Below, in pieces: positions 22,959 through 32,800 of a stretch of DNA of 52,057 nucleotides. The stretch spans positions 881,835 through 933,891 of the forward strand of contig NZ_JAUOEL010000002.1 in the NCBI RefSeq assembly GCF_030540765.1, read 5' to 3'. The number at the start of each line of letters is the position of its first letter. The first letter of the stretch is position 1. Below the pieces are notes generated by a model. The model was not told the DNA's origin. It did no database searches and worked only from the letters and a program-made list of their open reading frames with translations. Source of the DNA: Flavivirga jejuensis. Lineage in GTDB: Bacteria; Bacteroidota; Bacteroidia; Flavobacteriales; Flavobacteriaceae. The position numbers were made by a program, and so were the translations under genes.

Positions 22959-24380
22959 TTATTGTTCTGTATCAAAGTATTCGATCAAATTATAAGCTTG
23001 TGTGTTTAATTCTTGCATTTTTTCCATCATAGGTGTCCACACTTGGTATTCATTGTTTACGATACCCTTGTTAGCATCAATATTTGAAGGGTCTACTCCT
23101 TTTGCGGTAGGGTCGTTATCTTGATATTTAAAATAGTGCCACCCCACGCAATTTTTAGATTCTAATAAAGCCAGGTTATAATTTTGATAAAAGAGACCTC
23201 GGTCTTTTTGTGTTCTTACTATCCAACCTGCTCCACTTGTGTTACCCATTCCAGAATCTTCTCCTTTGGTATAGTATTCGGTTATTATAAATGGTTTCCC
23301 CGTCCATTTGCCCCAGTTTTCCATTTGTTCTGTATCTGGTGTCCAATGGTTATAATAATTGTTTGAAATGATATCGAGATACTTGCCAGCAGCTTTCATA
23401 AATTCGGCATGATTCTTTTCATTTGAATAAAAACGAGATCCTATATACATATGGTTTGGATCGTATTTTTTAATCGCTTTGGAAACTATTGAAAAGTATT
23501 TATCTCCAACGTATGCCATAAATAGTTCTCGGTGGTTATCTGTAATCTGTTCTTTTGTTATGCCTTGCTTTTCCATCCATGCTTTAGCAGCCAAATGCCC
23601 ATGGTCATTTTCGGGCAATCCCAAATAATTATCAAGGGCTTTAAATTTGAAAGGCATTTCATTATCTGAAAAATGACCAAACAAATTAGGATCCTCTTTG
23701 TAAGCTAATAATTGCTTGGCATGCGCATCACAAAACGTCTCAAATTCAGGGTCAAAAACAAAAATGGCATTATTAGGATACCCCGTATGCCCAGGTTGTT
23801 GATAGGTACCACCTCGCTTACGACCATAACTGCTCATAAAGTTCCAGTTTATGGTATAAGCAAATGGTTTTTTAAGGGTTTGGTTTGCTGCAACAATAGC
23901 TTCGGTATCAGACCATGATCCAGCACAATTAAAACCATTTTCTTGTAACATTTGTACGGTTTCATTAATCCAGTTTTTTTTTGTACCAAACTTATTCTTT
24001 AAAGACTCTTTATTTCTATCAGTTTTTCCTGTGTTAATACTGTTTAAAGCAATATTAAGGTATGGATATCCCAAGGGGTCTATACCCCACCAACGATTGC
24101 CTATTTTTTTTACATGGAAAAACCCAGTTGCATGGTTTTTGGGATGTTCTAATGCCCCACCATACTTACTTAATTTAATTTCTTTTACAAGCTTATAATC
24201 TGAGAGTAATTCTAAAGTCCGTGTTTTAAACGGCTTGTAATTTTTATAACTTCTGGTTCCATCATCATTATATACTTTTATTTTAGCATCAACTAACACA
24301 TAGTCTTGTTTTGCTTTTTTTTCAGTGTTTTTACACCCAAAAAGAACAAATACCAGACTCACGATGATTATATTTTTCAT
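22959..24380 (-). CDS. GH50-like (beta/alpha)8-barrel glycoside hydrolase, lipoprotein
   Basis: 473 residues; the lipobox LFGC puts the lipidated Cys at 16. The opening strand GNRWWGIDPLGYPYLNIALN (about 94-113) and NGFNCAGSWSD (about 148-158) resemble the agarase-type barrel of GH50 and relatives. Candidate acid/base is Glu241 (HFSDNEMPF) and candidate nucleophile Glu368 (PFIITEYYTKGEDSG), both at ends of predicted barrel strands. It has no CBM. GH50 enzymes are beta-agarases, but the locus shows no other agar enzyme, so the real substrate is probably a different sulfated or uronic glycan. It lies between two sulfatases and is co-directional with them, consistent with trimming of oligosaccharides in the periplasm. 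Fold and catalytic pair are moderately secure; family number is tentative. Confidence 0.7.
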   Translation of the reverse strand: MKNIIIVSLVFVLFGCKNTEKKAKQDYVLVDAKIKVYNDDGTRSYKNYKPFKTRTLELLSDYKLVKEIKLSKYGGALEHPKNHATGFFHVKKIGNRWWGIDPLGYPYLNIALNSINTGKTDRNKESLKNKFGTKKNWINETVQMLQENGFNCAGSWSDTEAIVAANQTLKKPFAYTINWNFMSSYGRKRGGTYQQPGHTGYPNNAIFVFDPEFETFCDAHAKQLLAYKEDPNLFGHFSDNEMPFKFKALDNYLGLPENDHGHLAAKAWMEKQGITKEQITDNHRELFMAYVGDKYFSIVSKAIKKYDPNHMYIGSRFYSNEKNHAEFMKAAGKYLDIISNNYYNHWTPDTEQMENWGKWTGKPFIITEYYTKGEDSGMGNTSGAGWIVRTQKDRGLFYQNYNLALLESKNCVGWHYFKYQDNDPTAKGVDPSNIDANKGIVNNEYQVWTPMMEKMQELNTQAYNLIEYFDTEQ

Positions 24381-24404
24381 TTACTATTTTGTTGTTTAAA
24401 TCTT

Positions 24405-25826
24405 TTACCACCGATAATCTTGACCTTCTCTACTGGCTTTCCACGATGTTTTTACTTTTTCTAACTCTGCCATCATTGTTTTTAACAATTCTGGTTTTTC
24501 AGATGCTAGATTATGTGTTTCTCCTGGATCATTTTTTAAATCGAAAAGCATCATTTCTTTTCCTACTTCTGGTATGCAAATCTTATATTGTCCACTTACA
24601 AAAGCATATAATTCGGTGTTTTTATAAAGACGCTGATATCCAAAAGCAAGTGGGTTATCTGCAATAACAGATCCTCCATTTATTAGTGGTTTTAAACTAA
24701 CCCCATCTATTGGAATTTTTTTATTGGGTTTAATATTTAAAAGATCAAGTATTGTTGGAAAATAATCGTTGGTAGATGTTTGAAGATTAGATGCTACTCC
24801 TTCTTTTATATGTCCTGGCCACGAAATTAAAGAGGGTACACGTAAGCCCCCTTCCCACATTTGATGTTTGTGACCTCTAAAAGGTCCTGCAGATGCAATG
24901 CCCTTTTTTGCTAGCGGATCTGAAGGGCCATTATCACTACAGAAAAAGATTATCGTATTTTCTTCTATATTCTTATCTTTTAAGAATTGGTTTAAACGAC
25001 CAATTTGTTCATCCATGGCTGTTATAGCTCCATATAGATGTTTTTTACCTTCTGAAAGTTTTGGATATTTTGCCAAATATTCTGGTCCTGCAACTACAGG
25101 TTCATGTGGTGTGTGAAACCAAATAGTAGCAAAAAAAGGTGTTTCTTTTGAAATAGATTCTTCAATAAATGGAATGGCTCTATCCATTATAATACGGCTA
25201 TCGTCGCCTTCTAAATTAGTGGTAACAGGTTTACCGTTTTGTACATAAATGGATCCTCCCCAAGACCCATCATCTTTTGCTCCAAAACTCGTCCATCCTT
25301 TGGGTGTTTTTGTAGGATCCCATGTTGGTACGGCACTTTTAGTAGCAAAAGTTTCATCATAACCATGATGCCACGGTGGCGAATACATGCCTCTAGATTC
25401 TACTTTATCTGGCTCTATCCACCCTAAGTGCCATTTGCCAAAAAACCCTGTTTTATAGCCTTCTTTTTTTAAAACCTCAGCAATGGTTTTTTCTGCTGGT
25501 CTCATACCTCCAGTATGGGCTGCAAAAATACCCTGTCTAAAAGGGCTTCTTCCTGTTAATACACTTGCACGAGTTGGTGAACATAAAGGGGCTGCTGCAT
25601 AAAAATTTGTAAAAGTGATCCCTTCTTTAGACATTTTATCTAATGAAGGTGTTATTACGTTTTTATTTCCATTAAACCCTACATCCCCATAGCCCAAATC
25701 GTCAGCCATAATAAGGATAATATTAGGTTCTGTATTTTTTGAAATAGTTTTCTGGGCATAACAGCCTAGTATTAAAAAATTAATACTAATAGCAAGTATT
25801 AGCTTACAGTAAAATAGGTTTTTCAT
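24405..25826 (-). CDS. Type I sulfatase, arylsulfatase A-like
   Basis: 473 residues with a signal peptide; FLILGC at 17-22 could be a lipobox. The metal site MADDLGYGDVG is at 40-50. The formylglycine motif Cys82-Ser-Pro-Thr-Arg86 with GRSPFRQG is the canonical CxPxR...G form. FFGKWHLG and FFCSDNGP supply conserved Lys, His, Asp and Asn. Acts in the periplasm on sulfate esters. It is the first gene after the terminator that follows susD and heads the run sulfatase, GH50-like, sulfatase, esterase, beta-helix. It differs from the other sulfatase (CTASR type), so two different sulfate positions are probably attacked. Confidence 0.93.
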   Translation of the reverse strand: MKNLFYCKLILAISINFLILGCYAQKTISKNTEPNIILIMADDLGYGDVGFNGNKNVITPSLDKMSKEGITFTNFYAAAPLCSPTRASVLTGRSPFRQGIFAAHTGGMRPAEKTIAEVLKKEGYKTGFFGKWHLGWIEPDKVESRGMYSPPWHHGYDETFATKSAVPTWDPTKTPKGWTSFGAKDDGSWGGSIYVQNGKPVTTNLEGDDSRIIMDRAIPFIEESISKETPFFATIWFHTPHEPVVAGPEYLAKYPKLSEGKKHLYGAITAMDEQIGRLNQFLKDKNIEENTIIFFCSDNGPSDPLAKKGIASAGPFRGHKHQMWEGGLRVPSLISWPGHIKEGVASNLQTSTNDYFPTILDLLNIKPNKKIPIDGVSLKPLINGGSVIADNPLAFGYQRLYKNTELYAFVSGQYKICIPEVGKEMMLFDLKNDPGETHNLASEKPELLKTMMAELEKVKTSWKASREGQDYRW

Positions 25827-25884
25827 TTTCTACTTTATTTATTTAGTCTCTTAAAATACATATTTATTTATTTTTAAATAACAC

Positions 25885-25927
25885 AAAAAAACGACCTCAC
25901 TTTTTTTATAAAGGAGGTCGTTTTTTT
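25885..25927 (-). terminator. Strong terminator after susD
   Basis: AAAAAAACGACCTC (25885-25898) and GAGGTCGTTTTTTT (25914-25927) form a perfect 14-bp stem with a 15-base loop and T-run, 4 bases after the susD stop. It should reduce read-through from susC-susD into the sulfatase gene, as often seen after SusCD pairs. Confidence 0.85.
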
Positions 25928-25931
25928 AATA

Positions 25932-27566
25932 TTAATTATAACCTGTGTTTTGCTCCATAGGTATTCCTGTATTGGCATCTATAATACCTTGCGGGATCGG
26001 TAAGTATTCATTGTACTCGTTTACTTTGCTAGCGTCTAATCGGGGATTATACATAATAGCCCATTCATAAAACTTATCTGTACGCACCAAGGTGTGTCTT
26101 CTATATTCTTCAGTAACTAATTCCCTGGAGCGCTCTTTAAGGATAAAGTCTAATGTAACATCGGCTCCAGATATTGCAGACGCATTAGATCTCGCTCTTA
26201 ATATATTTAAATAGTCGGCGGCTCTATCATTTTTATTTTGCTTCATTAACGCCTCTGCAGCAAGCAGATATGTTTCGGCCAATCTCATAAACATTTGATC
26301 GTCATATTGACTTGCATTTGAAGCGTTTCCAAAAACAACAGGATCGTTATACTCCCATTTTCTTACCCATGGCCAAATATAATTATCCTCTAAATCACTG
26401 TCTTCATCAAAGTCTGTAGAGGTGTATTTAATAATATCAAAAGTTGTAGCTCCTTCATCTGCAGGATAGATATAATATTTTTTTACGGCATGTTCTGAAT
26501 ACCTATCATCAAAAGATTCATACCAATCGAAAGCAGCATCTGAAACGGAAATACGACCAGCTCCTTTACCTCCATTATAAGTGTACAGGGAATCTAAATC
26601 TAATTTTTTTAAAACGTTATCTTTTCCATAATGGGGTGTCCATGTATTTTTCACGTAACCAGACTCACTTCCTACCACATCTGCATAGGCATTGTTCATG
26701 ACCCATAAAACTTCTTTATTCCCATCTTCTGGTTTTGGGTTATCAAAAATATCGGAAAACGCATTACCAGTTTCAGAGACATTCACTCCAAACCTGGAGG
26801 TCATTAGTTGGTATTCCGAACTATTTATAACCCTAAGCGCTTCAGTTTCTGCTTTAGAATCTTCTCCCATATCCAGGTACAATTCGGCCAACATAGTACT
26901 TGCCACAGCGCTGTTAACTTTTCCTGTTTGTTCTTTCATTTCCAGATGATCTCTAGCAAATGTTAAATCAATTTCCATTTGGGCGTTTATTTCTGCAATA
27001 GAGTTTCGTTCCCAATCATTACGATACGTGGTGCCATCAATTTCTTGAAGGCTTAAAGGAACAGCTCCCCAACCATAGCGTAAGTGACGATAAGACCAAG
27101 CCCTTATTAACCTTGCTTGTCCTATTATTTTATTTTGATTTATCAGGTCGTTCGCTTCATTTCCGCCCATCCAGTCAACATCTGTTGTTTCTGCTCTGTT
27201 AATAATTAAATTACTTGAATTAATAATTTTGTAGAGTAAATTAAAATTAGATGCTACTAAACTATTTTCAGAATTCAAATCATTATAATTGTTAAAAGGG
27301 TCTGTTTGTGCAGCGCCTCCGTTTACAAATGCATTATCTGTACCCATTTGCCATAAAGCTGCTCGTGTTACATTATTTTGCGATAACCTATCTTCTCGTA
27401 CTAATGCATATAGTGCATTTAAACCGTTCTCAAAACCATCGTAATTAAGAAATAGGTTTTCGGCAAAAATATCATCTTTAGGTTCTTCCAATAAAAAAGT
27501 GTCTTCGTTACAAGAACTCATAAAAACCGAACCAATAACTGTTAATAATATCAGTATTTTTTTCAT
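25932..27566 (-). CDS. SusD-like outer-membrane glycan-binding lipoprotein
   Basis: 544 residues. The lipobox VFMSSC puts the lipidated Cys at 19, followed by the typical N-terminal FLLEEPKDDIFAENLF. The middle part shows TPR-like helices (LIRAWSYRHLRYGWGAVPL, AELYLDMGEDSKAETEALRV), and the C-terminal RagB/SusD signature is LAETYLLAAEALMKQN...AADYLNILRARSNA. It sits on the cell surface as the lid of the SusC channel and captures oligosaccharide. It follows susC by 23 bases and is transcribed with it. Confidence 0.97.
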   Translation of the reverse strand: MKKILILLTVIGSVFMSSCNEDTFLLEEPKDDIFAENLFLNYDGFENGLNALYALVREDRLSQNNVTRAALWQMGTDNAFVNGGAAQTDPFNNYNDLNSENSLVASNFNLLYKIINSSNLIINRAETTDVDWMGGNEANDLINQNKIIGQARLIRAWSYRHLRYGWGAVPLSLQEIDGTTYRNDWERNSIAEINAQMEIDLTFARDHLEMKEQTGKVNSAVASTMLAELYLDMGEDSKAETEALRVINSSEYQLMTSRFGVNVSETGNAFSDIFDNPKPEDGNKEVLWVMNNAYADVVGSESGYVKNTWTPHYGKDNVLKKLDLDSLYTYNGGKGAGRISVSDAAFDWYESFDDRYSEHAVKKYYIYPADEGATTFDIIKYTSTDFDEDSDLEDNYIWPWVRKWEYNDPVVFGNASNASQYDDQMFMRLAETYLLAAEALMKQNKNDRAADYLNILRARSNASAISGADVTLDFILKERSRELVTEEYRRHTLVRTDKFYEWAIMYNPRLDASKVNEYNEYLPIPQGIIDANTGIPMEQNTGYN

Positions 27567-27589
27567 GCTGTTATTTTTTAATATTTTAA

Positions 27590-30544
27590 TTATAAGCTAA
27601 CTTTTAAACCTAACAAAAAAGAGGTCGTTTGAGGAGCTGCAGTTTGTCTGGAGACTCCACCAGAGGTAGGTGCATAAAATTCTGGATCTAAACCAATCCA
27701 ATCTGTATTTGTATATAAGTTTTTTATATTGGCAAATAGTTCAAGGTTTTCAATTTTAAATTTCTTTAATGTTTCAGAAGGGAATTGATAATTGATGGTA
27801 ATATCTTGCAACCTTATAAAATCTGTGCTGCGATAAAATTTCATACTACGCGGATTTACATTAGCGTGCCTATCATTTCTTGGGTAGCTATTGCTTTGGT
27901 TTTCTGGAGTCCAAAATGGGACATTATATCTATTTTCTCTCAGATCAATATCGTTAGTGTATAGTAATTCGTTGGAATATGTTATACCAGAAACCATATT
28001 TAAAAAGAAGCTTAATGTCCAGTTTTTGTATTCAAATGTATTGGTTAGTCCAGCAATAAAATCTGGTATTTGACGTCCAATAACTTGTTTATCATCTGGA
28101 GTAATTTCACCATCACCATCTGCATCTAAATAGCGAATATCTCCTGCTTCTACATCCCCTTGTGGTGTGTCTGTAGTGGCTTCCTGGTATATTCCATCAA
28201 AAACATAATCATAATTAACATTAACTGGCTCACCTATAAACCACTCATTATCAATATCATCAATATACTTCCCATCGTTATCTGTTAAACCAACATTAAC
28301 AATTTTAGTATTATAATGTGCTATATTAAAATCGGTAGTCCATTTAAAGTTCTCGTTTCTCAAATTTACAGTTGATATTTGAAATTCAATTCCTGTATTG
28401 GAAGTTTCACCAATATTTTGGGTAATGGAACTCGTACCATTAACATTTGAGATTGATTTTTTTAATAAAAGGTCTGTGGTTTTTGATGAGTAGACATCAA
28501 TTAACCCTCTAACTTTATTACTGAAAAATCCAAAATCCAGACCTGCATTGAAGGATGTTGTTGTTTCCCAGCCTAGTGTAGGGTCTCCCAAACTACTTGG
28601 ATGAAAACCAAACAATGTGCCATCATCTCCATCTACATAATCAACTGATGTTAGAACAGGAAGTGTAGAATAAGCAGACACAGCCTCATTACCAGTTTCA
28701 CCATAAGACAATCTTAGTTTCAAGTTATTTATATTATCGGAACCTTTCAAGAATTCCTCATTCGTCATGTTCCACCCTAGTGCTGCTGATGGAAAAACAC
28801 CGAATTTGCTATCTGTTCCAAAAGCAGAATATCCATCACGTCGCATCGTTAATGTTACCAAATACCTAGAATCGTAAGCATAGTTGGTTCTTATCATTTG
28901 CGATAAGTGCGTTCTTTTTGTATAAGATGTACTAGGTTCTATAAGGTTGGCACTACTTGCCTGATAATATGTTCTTACATCATTAGGAAATCCTTCTGCA
29001 CTAACATCATGGTCTTCAGACCATTCACTTTGTGCACTATACAATCCTGTTAAAAATATGTTGTGCTTACCAAACGTATTTTTATAACTGATAATATTCT
29101 CTACAAGCCAATCCTCATCATATTCGTTTTCTAAATCCAATGATCCTCCAACACTTAAACCTGTTCGTGTATTTCGGCCTCTATAGGTTTTCTTTAATCT
29201 AGATCGATAATCATACCCTGTATTTAATTTATAAGACAATCCTTTTATAAAAGGAACATCAATTAATATACTATTGTTGGATGTAAAACGTCTTGCTATA
29301 TCACTATTATTATATAAAAGACCTGCTAAAGGGTTTGTTACATAAACCCCATCATCCCAAGTTTCTAAAGTTTGCGAACCATCTTCGTTAAATGGAACTC
29401 CTAAAGGATTCATAGAAAATGCACCAGAAAAACTGGCATTGTTTCCACTTCGGTCATAATGACCGTATCGAGAACTCGTGTTAAACGTCATCCAAGGCAA
29501 CAGTTTATGATCTAAATTGATTCTTAACGTGGAACGTTTAAATTCATCACCAAGCGCTGTTCCTTCAGAGTTTAAATAAGATAACGAAACATAATATTTT
29601 GTTTTTTCGGAACCTCCTAAAAATGACAAATCGTGTTGCAACGTTTTACCTGTTCTTGTAGCAATATCAACCCAATCGGTGTTTCTACCAGCAGCGTAAC
29701 CTTCGTCTTCAACAAGTGATGTGGTTAATCCTCTATCTAATTTCGTTTCATAAAATGTTTCACCATCCATTAAGCTTGGTATGTTTACTGGGGTGTTAAA
29801 TGTTGTAGCTATCGAATAATTTACTTTCATTTGGCCTTCTTTGCCTTTTTTTGAAGTAATAAGAACAACGCCATTTGCTCCTCTTGATCCGTAAATTGCT
29901 GAGGCTGATGCATCTTTTAATACTTCAAGACGTCCCACATCTTTCGGATTTATTTCTGATAAATTTCCTGAAAATGGCACACCATCGAAAATAATTAAAG
30001 GACCATTTGAAGCCGAAATGGAGTTTTGCCCACGAATTAACATAGTGTTGGAAGAACCCTCTGCATTTGATCCGTTTATAGTGATGTTCATCCCAGCCAT
30101 AGTACCTTGTAGCATTTGTTCTAAACTAGTTCTGGGTCTTGATTCTAAAACCTCAGTACTCACCGTAACAACAGATCCTGTTACATCACTCTTCTTTTGT
30201 GTACCATAACCAACCACAACAACTTCATCGAGGTCTATTCCCGAAGACTTCAGGGTTGCATTGATAGTTGTATTACTCCCAATCGCTATTTCCAGCTCCT
30301 CCATACCTAAATAACTAAAAACAAGAACAATAGACTGATCACTTACATGTAAAGTGTACCCACCATCGAAATCTGTCATTGTTCCTATATTCGTTCCTTT
30401 AACTAATACTGAAGCTCCCGAAAGCGGTTTGCCTTCTTCGTCTGTAACTTTTCCTGAAAGACTTTTATTTTGTGCATTACTGCTAAATGAAAATAAAATA
30501 AAAAGCAAGAATGTTAATTTAATTAATAATTGTTTTTTCTTCAT
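27590..30544 (-). CDS. SusC-like TonB-dependent outer-membrane transporter
   Basis: 984 residues. A signal peptide (about 1-24) is followed by a carboxypeptidase-regulatory-like domain (about 28-105, LSGKVTDEEGKPLSGASVLV), a TonB-box-like DEVVVVGYGTQKK (near 106-118), a plug (about 118-235, MLIRGQNSISASNGPLIIFD, GSRGANGVVLITSKKG) and a 22-strand barrel ending in an aromatic-rich C-terminus. Together with SusD it imports oligosaccharides in a TonB-driven step. It starts 17 bases after the GH88 stop, so GH88-susC-susD form one transcript read from the 31.8 kb promoter region. Confidence 0.97.
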   Translation of the reverse strand: MKKKQLLIKLTFLLFILFSFSSNAQNKSLSGKVTDEEGKPLSGASVLVKGTNIGTMTDFDGGYTLHVSDQSIVLVFSYLGMEELEIAIGSNTTINATLKSSGIDLDEVVVVGYGTQKKSDVTGSVVTVSTEVLESRPRTSLEQMLQGTMAGMNITINGSNAEGSSNTMLIRGQNSISASNGPLIIFDGVPFSGNLSEINPKDVGRLEVLKDASASAIYGSRGANGVVLITSKKGKEGQMKVNYSIATTFNTPVNIPSLMDGETFYETKLDRGLTTSLVEDEGYAAGRNTDWVDIATRTGKTLQHDLSFLGGSEKTKYYVSLSYLNSEGTALGDEFKRSTLRINLDHKLLPWMTFNTSSRYGHYDRSGNNASFSGAFSMNPLGVPFNEDGSQTLETWDDGVYVTNPLAGLLYNNSDIARRFTSNNSILIDVPFIKGLSYKLNTGYDYRSRLKKTYRGRNTRTGLSVGGSLDLENEYDEDWLVENIISYKNTFGKHNIFLTGLYSAQSEWSEDHDVSAEGFPNDVRTYYQASSANLIEPSTSYTKRTHLSQMIRTNYAYDSRYLVTLTMRRDGYSAFGTDSKFGVFPSAALGWNMTNEEFLKGSDNINNLKLRLSYGETGNEAVSAYSTLPVLTSVDYVDGDDGTLFGFHPSSLGDPTLGWETTTSFNAGLDFGFFSNKVRGLIDVYSSKTTDLLLKKSISNVNGTSSITQNIGETSNTGIEFQISTVNLRNENFKWTTDFNIAHYNTKIVNVGLTDNDGKYIDDIDNEWFIGEPVNVNYDYVFDGIYQEATTDTPQGDVEAGDIRYLDADGDGEITPDDKQVIGRQIPDFIAGLTNTFEYKNWTLSFFLNMVSGITYSNELLYTNDIDLRENRYNVPFWTPENQSNSYPRNDRHANVNPRSMKFYRSTDFIRLQDITINYQFPSETLKKFKIENLELFANIKNLYTNTDWIGLDPEFYAPTSGGVSRQTAAPQTTSFLLGLKVSL

Positions 30545-30560
30545 AGATTTGGTTTTTGTG

Positions 30561-31760
30561 TTAGTTGTTTTTAATTTTAATTTTTCTTGATAAGGCTTCT
30601 AAGTAATAATAATCAGCATAAATTAAAGGGACATCAATTTCTGAATTCATTGGTTTATGCCCTGTTGCATGCTTTAATAAAAAACCATTATTCTCACCCA
30701 AAGTATTAAAATATTGATTGGACGACAGTGATTCCATAATACGATTAGCAACCTGTAAGTATATGGTCTTATTATATTCTGTGAAGGTGCTTAATTCAAA
30801 TAAAGCAGACGCTATAATAGCCGCCGCAGATGTATCTCTAGGTTCTTTTTCGATATCCAGTAGGCTAAAATCCCATAATGGAATATAGTCTTTTGGCAAA
30901 GACGCTATGTTAATTATATAATTAGCTATGTTTTCTGCCTGTTTTAAAAATTCTGGGTTCTGTGTTTCTCTATAAATCATTGTATAACCATACAATGCCC
31001 ATGCCTGCCCTCTTGCCCAACAAGACTCATCTGCATAACCCTGGTATGTGTTTTTAGAGACCACTTTTCCTGAATCACTATTATAACCAACAACATGATA
31101 CGTACTAAAATCATTTCTAAAATGGTTTTTTTTTGTTGTTTTAGCATGTTTAACGGCTATGTTATAAAACACGGAATCCCCAGTTTCTTTCCATGCCCAA
31201 AACAACAATTCAAGATTCATCAAATTATCAATAATTACAGGGAATTCCCATTTATCCTTATTGTGATCCCAAGAACGAATACTCCCTACATTCTCATTAA
31301 ATCGGGTTACTAATGTTTTAGCTGATCGAATTAATATCTCTCTATAATTTTTATTATTTGTAATCTTATACCCCAAACCGAAACTACTCATCATTTTAAA
31401 TCCTATATCATGATTTGATGCATTAAATTTTTCACTTTCTAATACTTGTGTGTATTCTATAGCTTTTCCTTTCCAATTGTTCTCCTTTGTTAAATCGTAC
31501 ATCAGCCACAAAACTCCTGGGAAAAAGCCGCTGGTCCAATCTTTTTTATCAACTAACCTAAGCTTGCCTGTTTTATCTGTACTTCTGGGAAATATTTTTT
31601 CTTTTGATATGTAATCAAATTTTTTTACCGCTGAAGCGTATTGTAATTGATTGAAAGCTTTTTCTATCAACAAAATGTCATCATTAGTATCATGCTCCCT
31701 ATTGATTTTACAAGAGTTTGTTAAAATTATTACTAAACAGATACTAAAAAGTCTCATCAT
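30561..31760 (-). CDS. GH88 unsaturated glucuronyl hydrolase, lipoprotein
   Basis: 399 residues; the lipobox ILTNSC puts the lipidated Cys at 17. Family motifs are DWTSGFFPGVLWLMY (74-88), SNHDIGFKM with Asp118, FPVIIDNLMNLELL with Asp178, and RGQAWALYGY, PRDTSAAAIIASALFEL. The two Asp are 60 residues apart, close to the catalytic pair of characterised unsaturated glucuronyl hydrolases (Asp88/Asp149 in the Bacillus enzyme). It removes 4,5-unsaturated uronic acid from the non-reducing end of oligosaccharides. Such ends arise only from polysaccharide lyases, so a lyase must act upstream. It is the first gene of the transcript with susC and susD, and the 68-base shared element lies 63 bases before its start. 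Confidence 0.92.
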   Translation of the reverse strand: MMRLFSICLVIILTNSCKINREHDTNDDILLIEKAFNQLQYASAVKKFDYISKEKIFPRSTDKTGKLRLVDKKDWTSGFFPGVLWLMYDLTKENNWKGKAIEYTQVLESEKFNASNHDIGFKMMSSFGLGYKITNNKNYREILIRSAKTLVTRFNENVGSIRSWDHNKDKWEFPVIIDNLMNLELLFWAWKETGDSVFYNIAVKHAKTTKKNHFRNDFSTYHVVGYNSDSGKVVSKNTYQGYADESCWARGQAWALYGYTMIYRETQNPEFLKQAENIANYIINIASLPKDYIPLWDFSLLDIEKEPRDTSAAAIIASALFELSTFTEYNKTIYLQVANRIMESLSSNQYFNTLGENNGFLLKHATGHKPMNSEIDVPLIYADYYYLEALSRKIKIKNN

Positions 31761-31822
31761 TTATTGATTAAATCATAAGTCAAAATTACTAGACATCTTT
31801 GAATCGAATTCAGTCTAATGTT

Positions 31823-31890
31823 CCCAATACCTAGCAATAGTGTTACATATTTATACATATGTATCTAAAAACAACATATGTACTAGTTTT
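31823..31890 (-). promoter_or_regulatory. 68-base shared element, copy A, upstream of GH88-susC-susD
   Basis: Aligned without gaps to 34945-35012 with 55 of 68 identical bases. The most conserved blocks are CTAGCAATAGTGTT near the left end and GTACTAGTTTT at the right end. The ends are partly mirror images (ACTAGCAATAGTGTT in copy B against the complement of AACATAAGTACTAGT, 11 of 15), so it reads as a large dyad. It begins 63 bases before the GH88 start. The likely binder is the AraC-type domain of the HTCS; this is an inference. Confidence 0.7.
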
Positions 31891-31959
31891 ATAATTCTTG
31901 TTCAGCTATTTTTTTTTGATTATTTAAATTAATGATTACAGAAGCGTTATACTTATTAG

Positions 31960-32800
31960 TAAAATACCCCCCTCTTAAAGACTTCTGTTACCCCTCTTTC
32001 TTTCTGTATGACATTGAGAAAACTTTATTTTATTCAAAAGGGTAGTGTCTTCAGGACATTCCGACAATTGTCGGAGTTGAAGAATTTTAAAATAAAAAAC
32101 GAGTATAGATTCTTCTGTCGTTCCGCCTTCTGAATGACATTGAGAGACTTATAGAAAGGTTAGTAGTGTCACTCAGAGCGAAACGAAGAATCTCTCTATT
32201 TTTAGACCAAAAAAAATTGGAGATTCATATAACTAACTATTACACTTATACCCTATTAATAAAATAGTACCGTTTTAGGGATTTCTGTCGTTCCGCCTTC
32301 TGAATGACATTGAGAGACTTATTGAAAGGTTAGTAGTGTCACTCAGAGCGAAACGAAGAATCTCTCTATTTTTAGATCAAAAAAATTGGAGATTCATATA
32401 ACTAACTATTACACTTATACCCTATTAATAAAATAGTACCGTTTTAGGGGTTTCTCTCGTTCCGCCTACCATTGACGTGTTTTATAAATAACTAACTTCC
32501 AACCACTTGTCATTCATAGCGCAGCGAAGAATCTTTATAATTAATCTCTAAAGATTCTTCAGTCGTACCTCCTTCTGAATGACACCCGTATTACGTCATT
32601 TCATCCGCTAGTTAAAATTTTTAACACAGATCTCTGAATAACATTGAGAAACTACTTATTAAAAGATTAGTGCCATTCAGAGCGAAACAAAGAATATCTC
32701 TATTTTTAAATCAAAAAAAAATGGAGATTCAAATAACTAAACTATTACACTTATACCCTATTAGTAAAATAATACCGTTTTAGGGGTTTCTCTCGTTCCG
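31960..32800. repeat. Tandem array of about 170-base intergenic repeats
   Basis: Units 32111-32280 and 32281-32449 are nearly identical (I count four substitutions and one missing A). A third starts at 32450 but diverges after about 20 bases, a fourth degenerate copy spans about 32630-32800, and a more worn one about 31960-32107. Each carries TCGTTCCGCCTTCTGAATGA, a CATTGAGA motif, GTCA(C/T)TCAGAGCGAAACGAAG and ATTACACTTATACCCTATTA. CCGACAATTGTCGG, a perfect palindrome, occurs near 32066 and 32875. The rest of the gap (31891-33004) holds related debris and no gene. Confidence 0.85.

Noticed and set aside
22959-24380. Agar or porphyran utilisation locus
   Set aside because: Only one GH50-like gene; no GH16, GH86, GH117 or galactose genes in the window, while GH88 and xylose genes point elsewhere.
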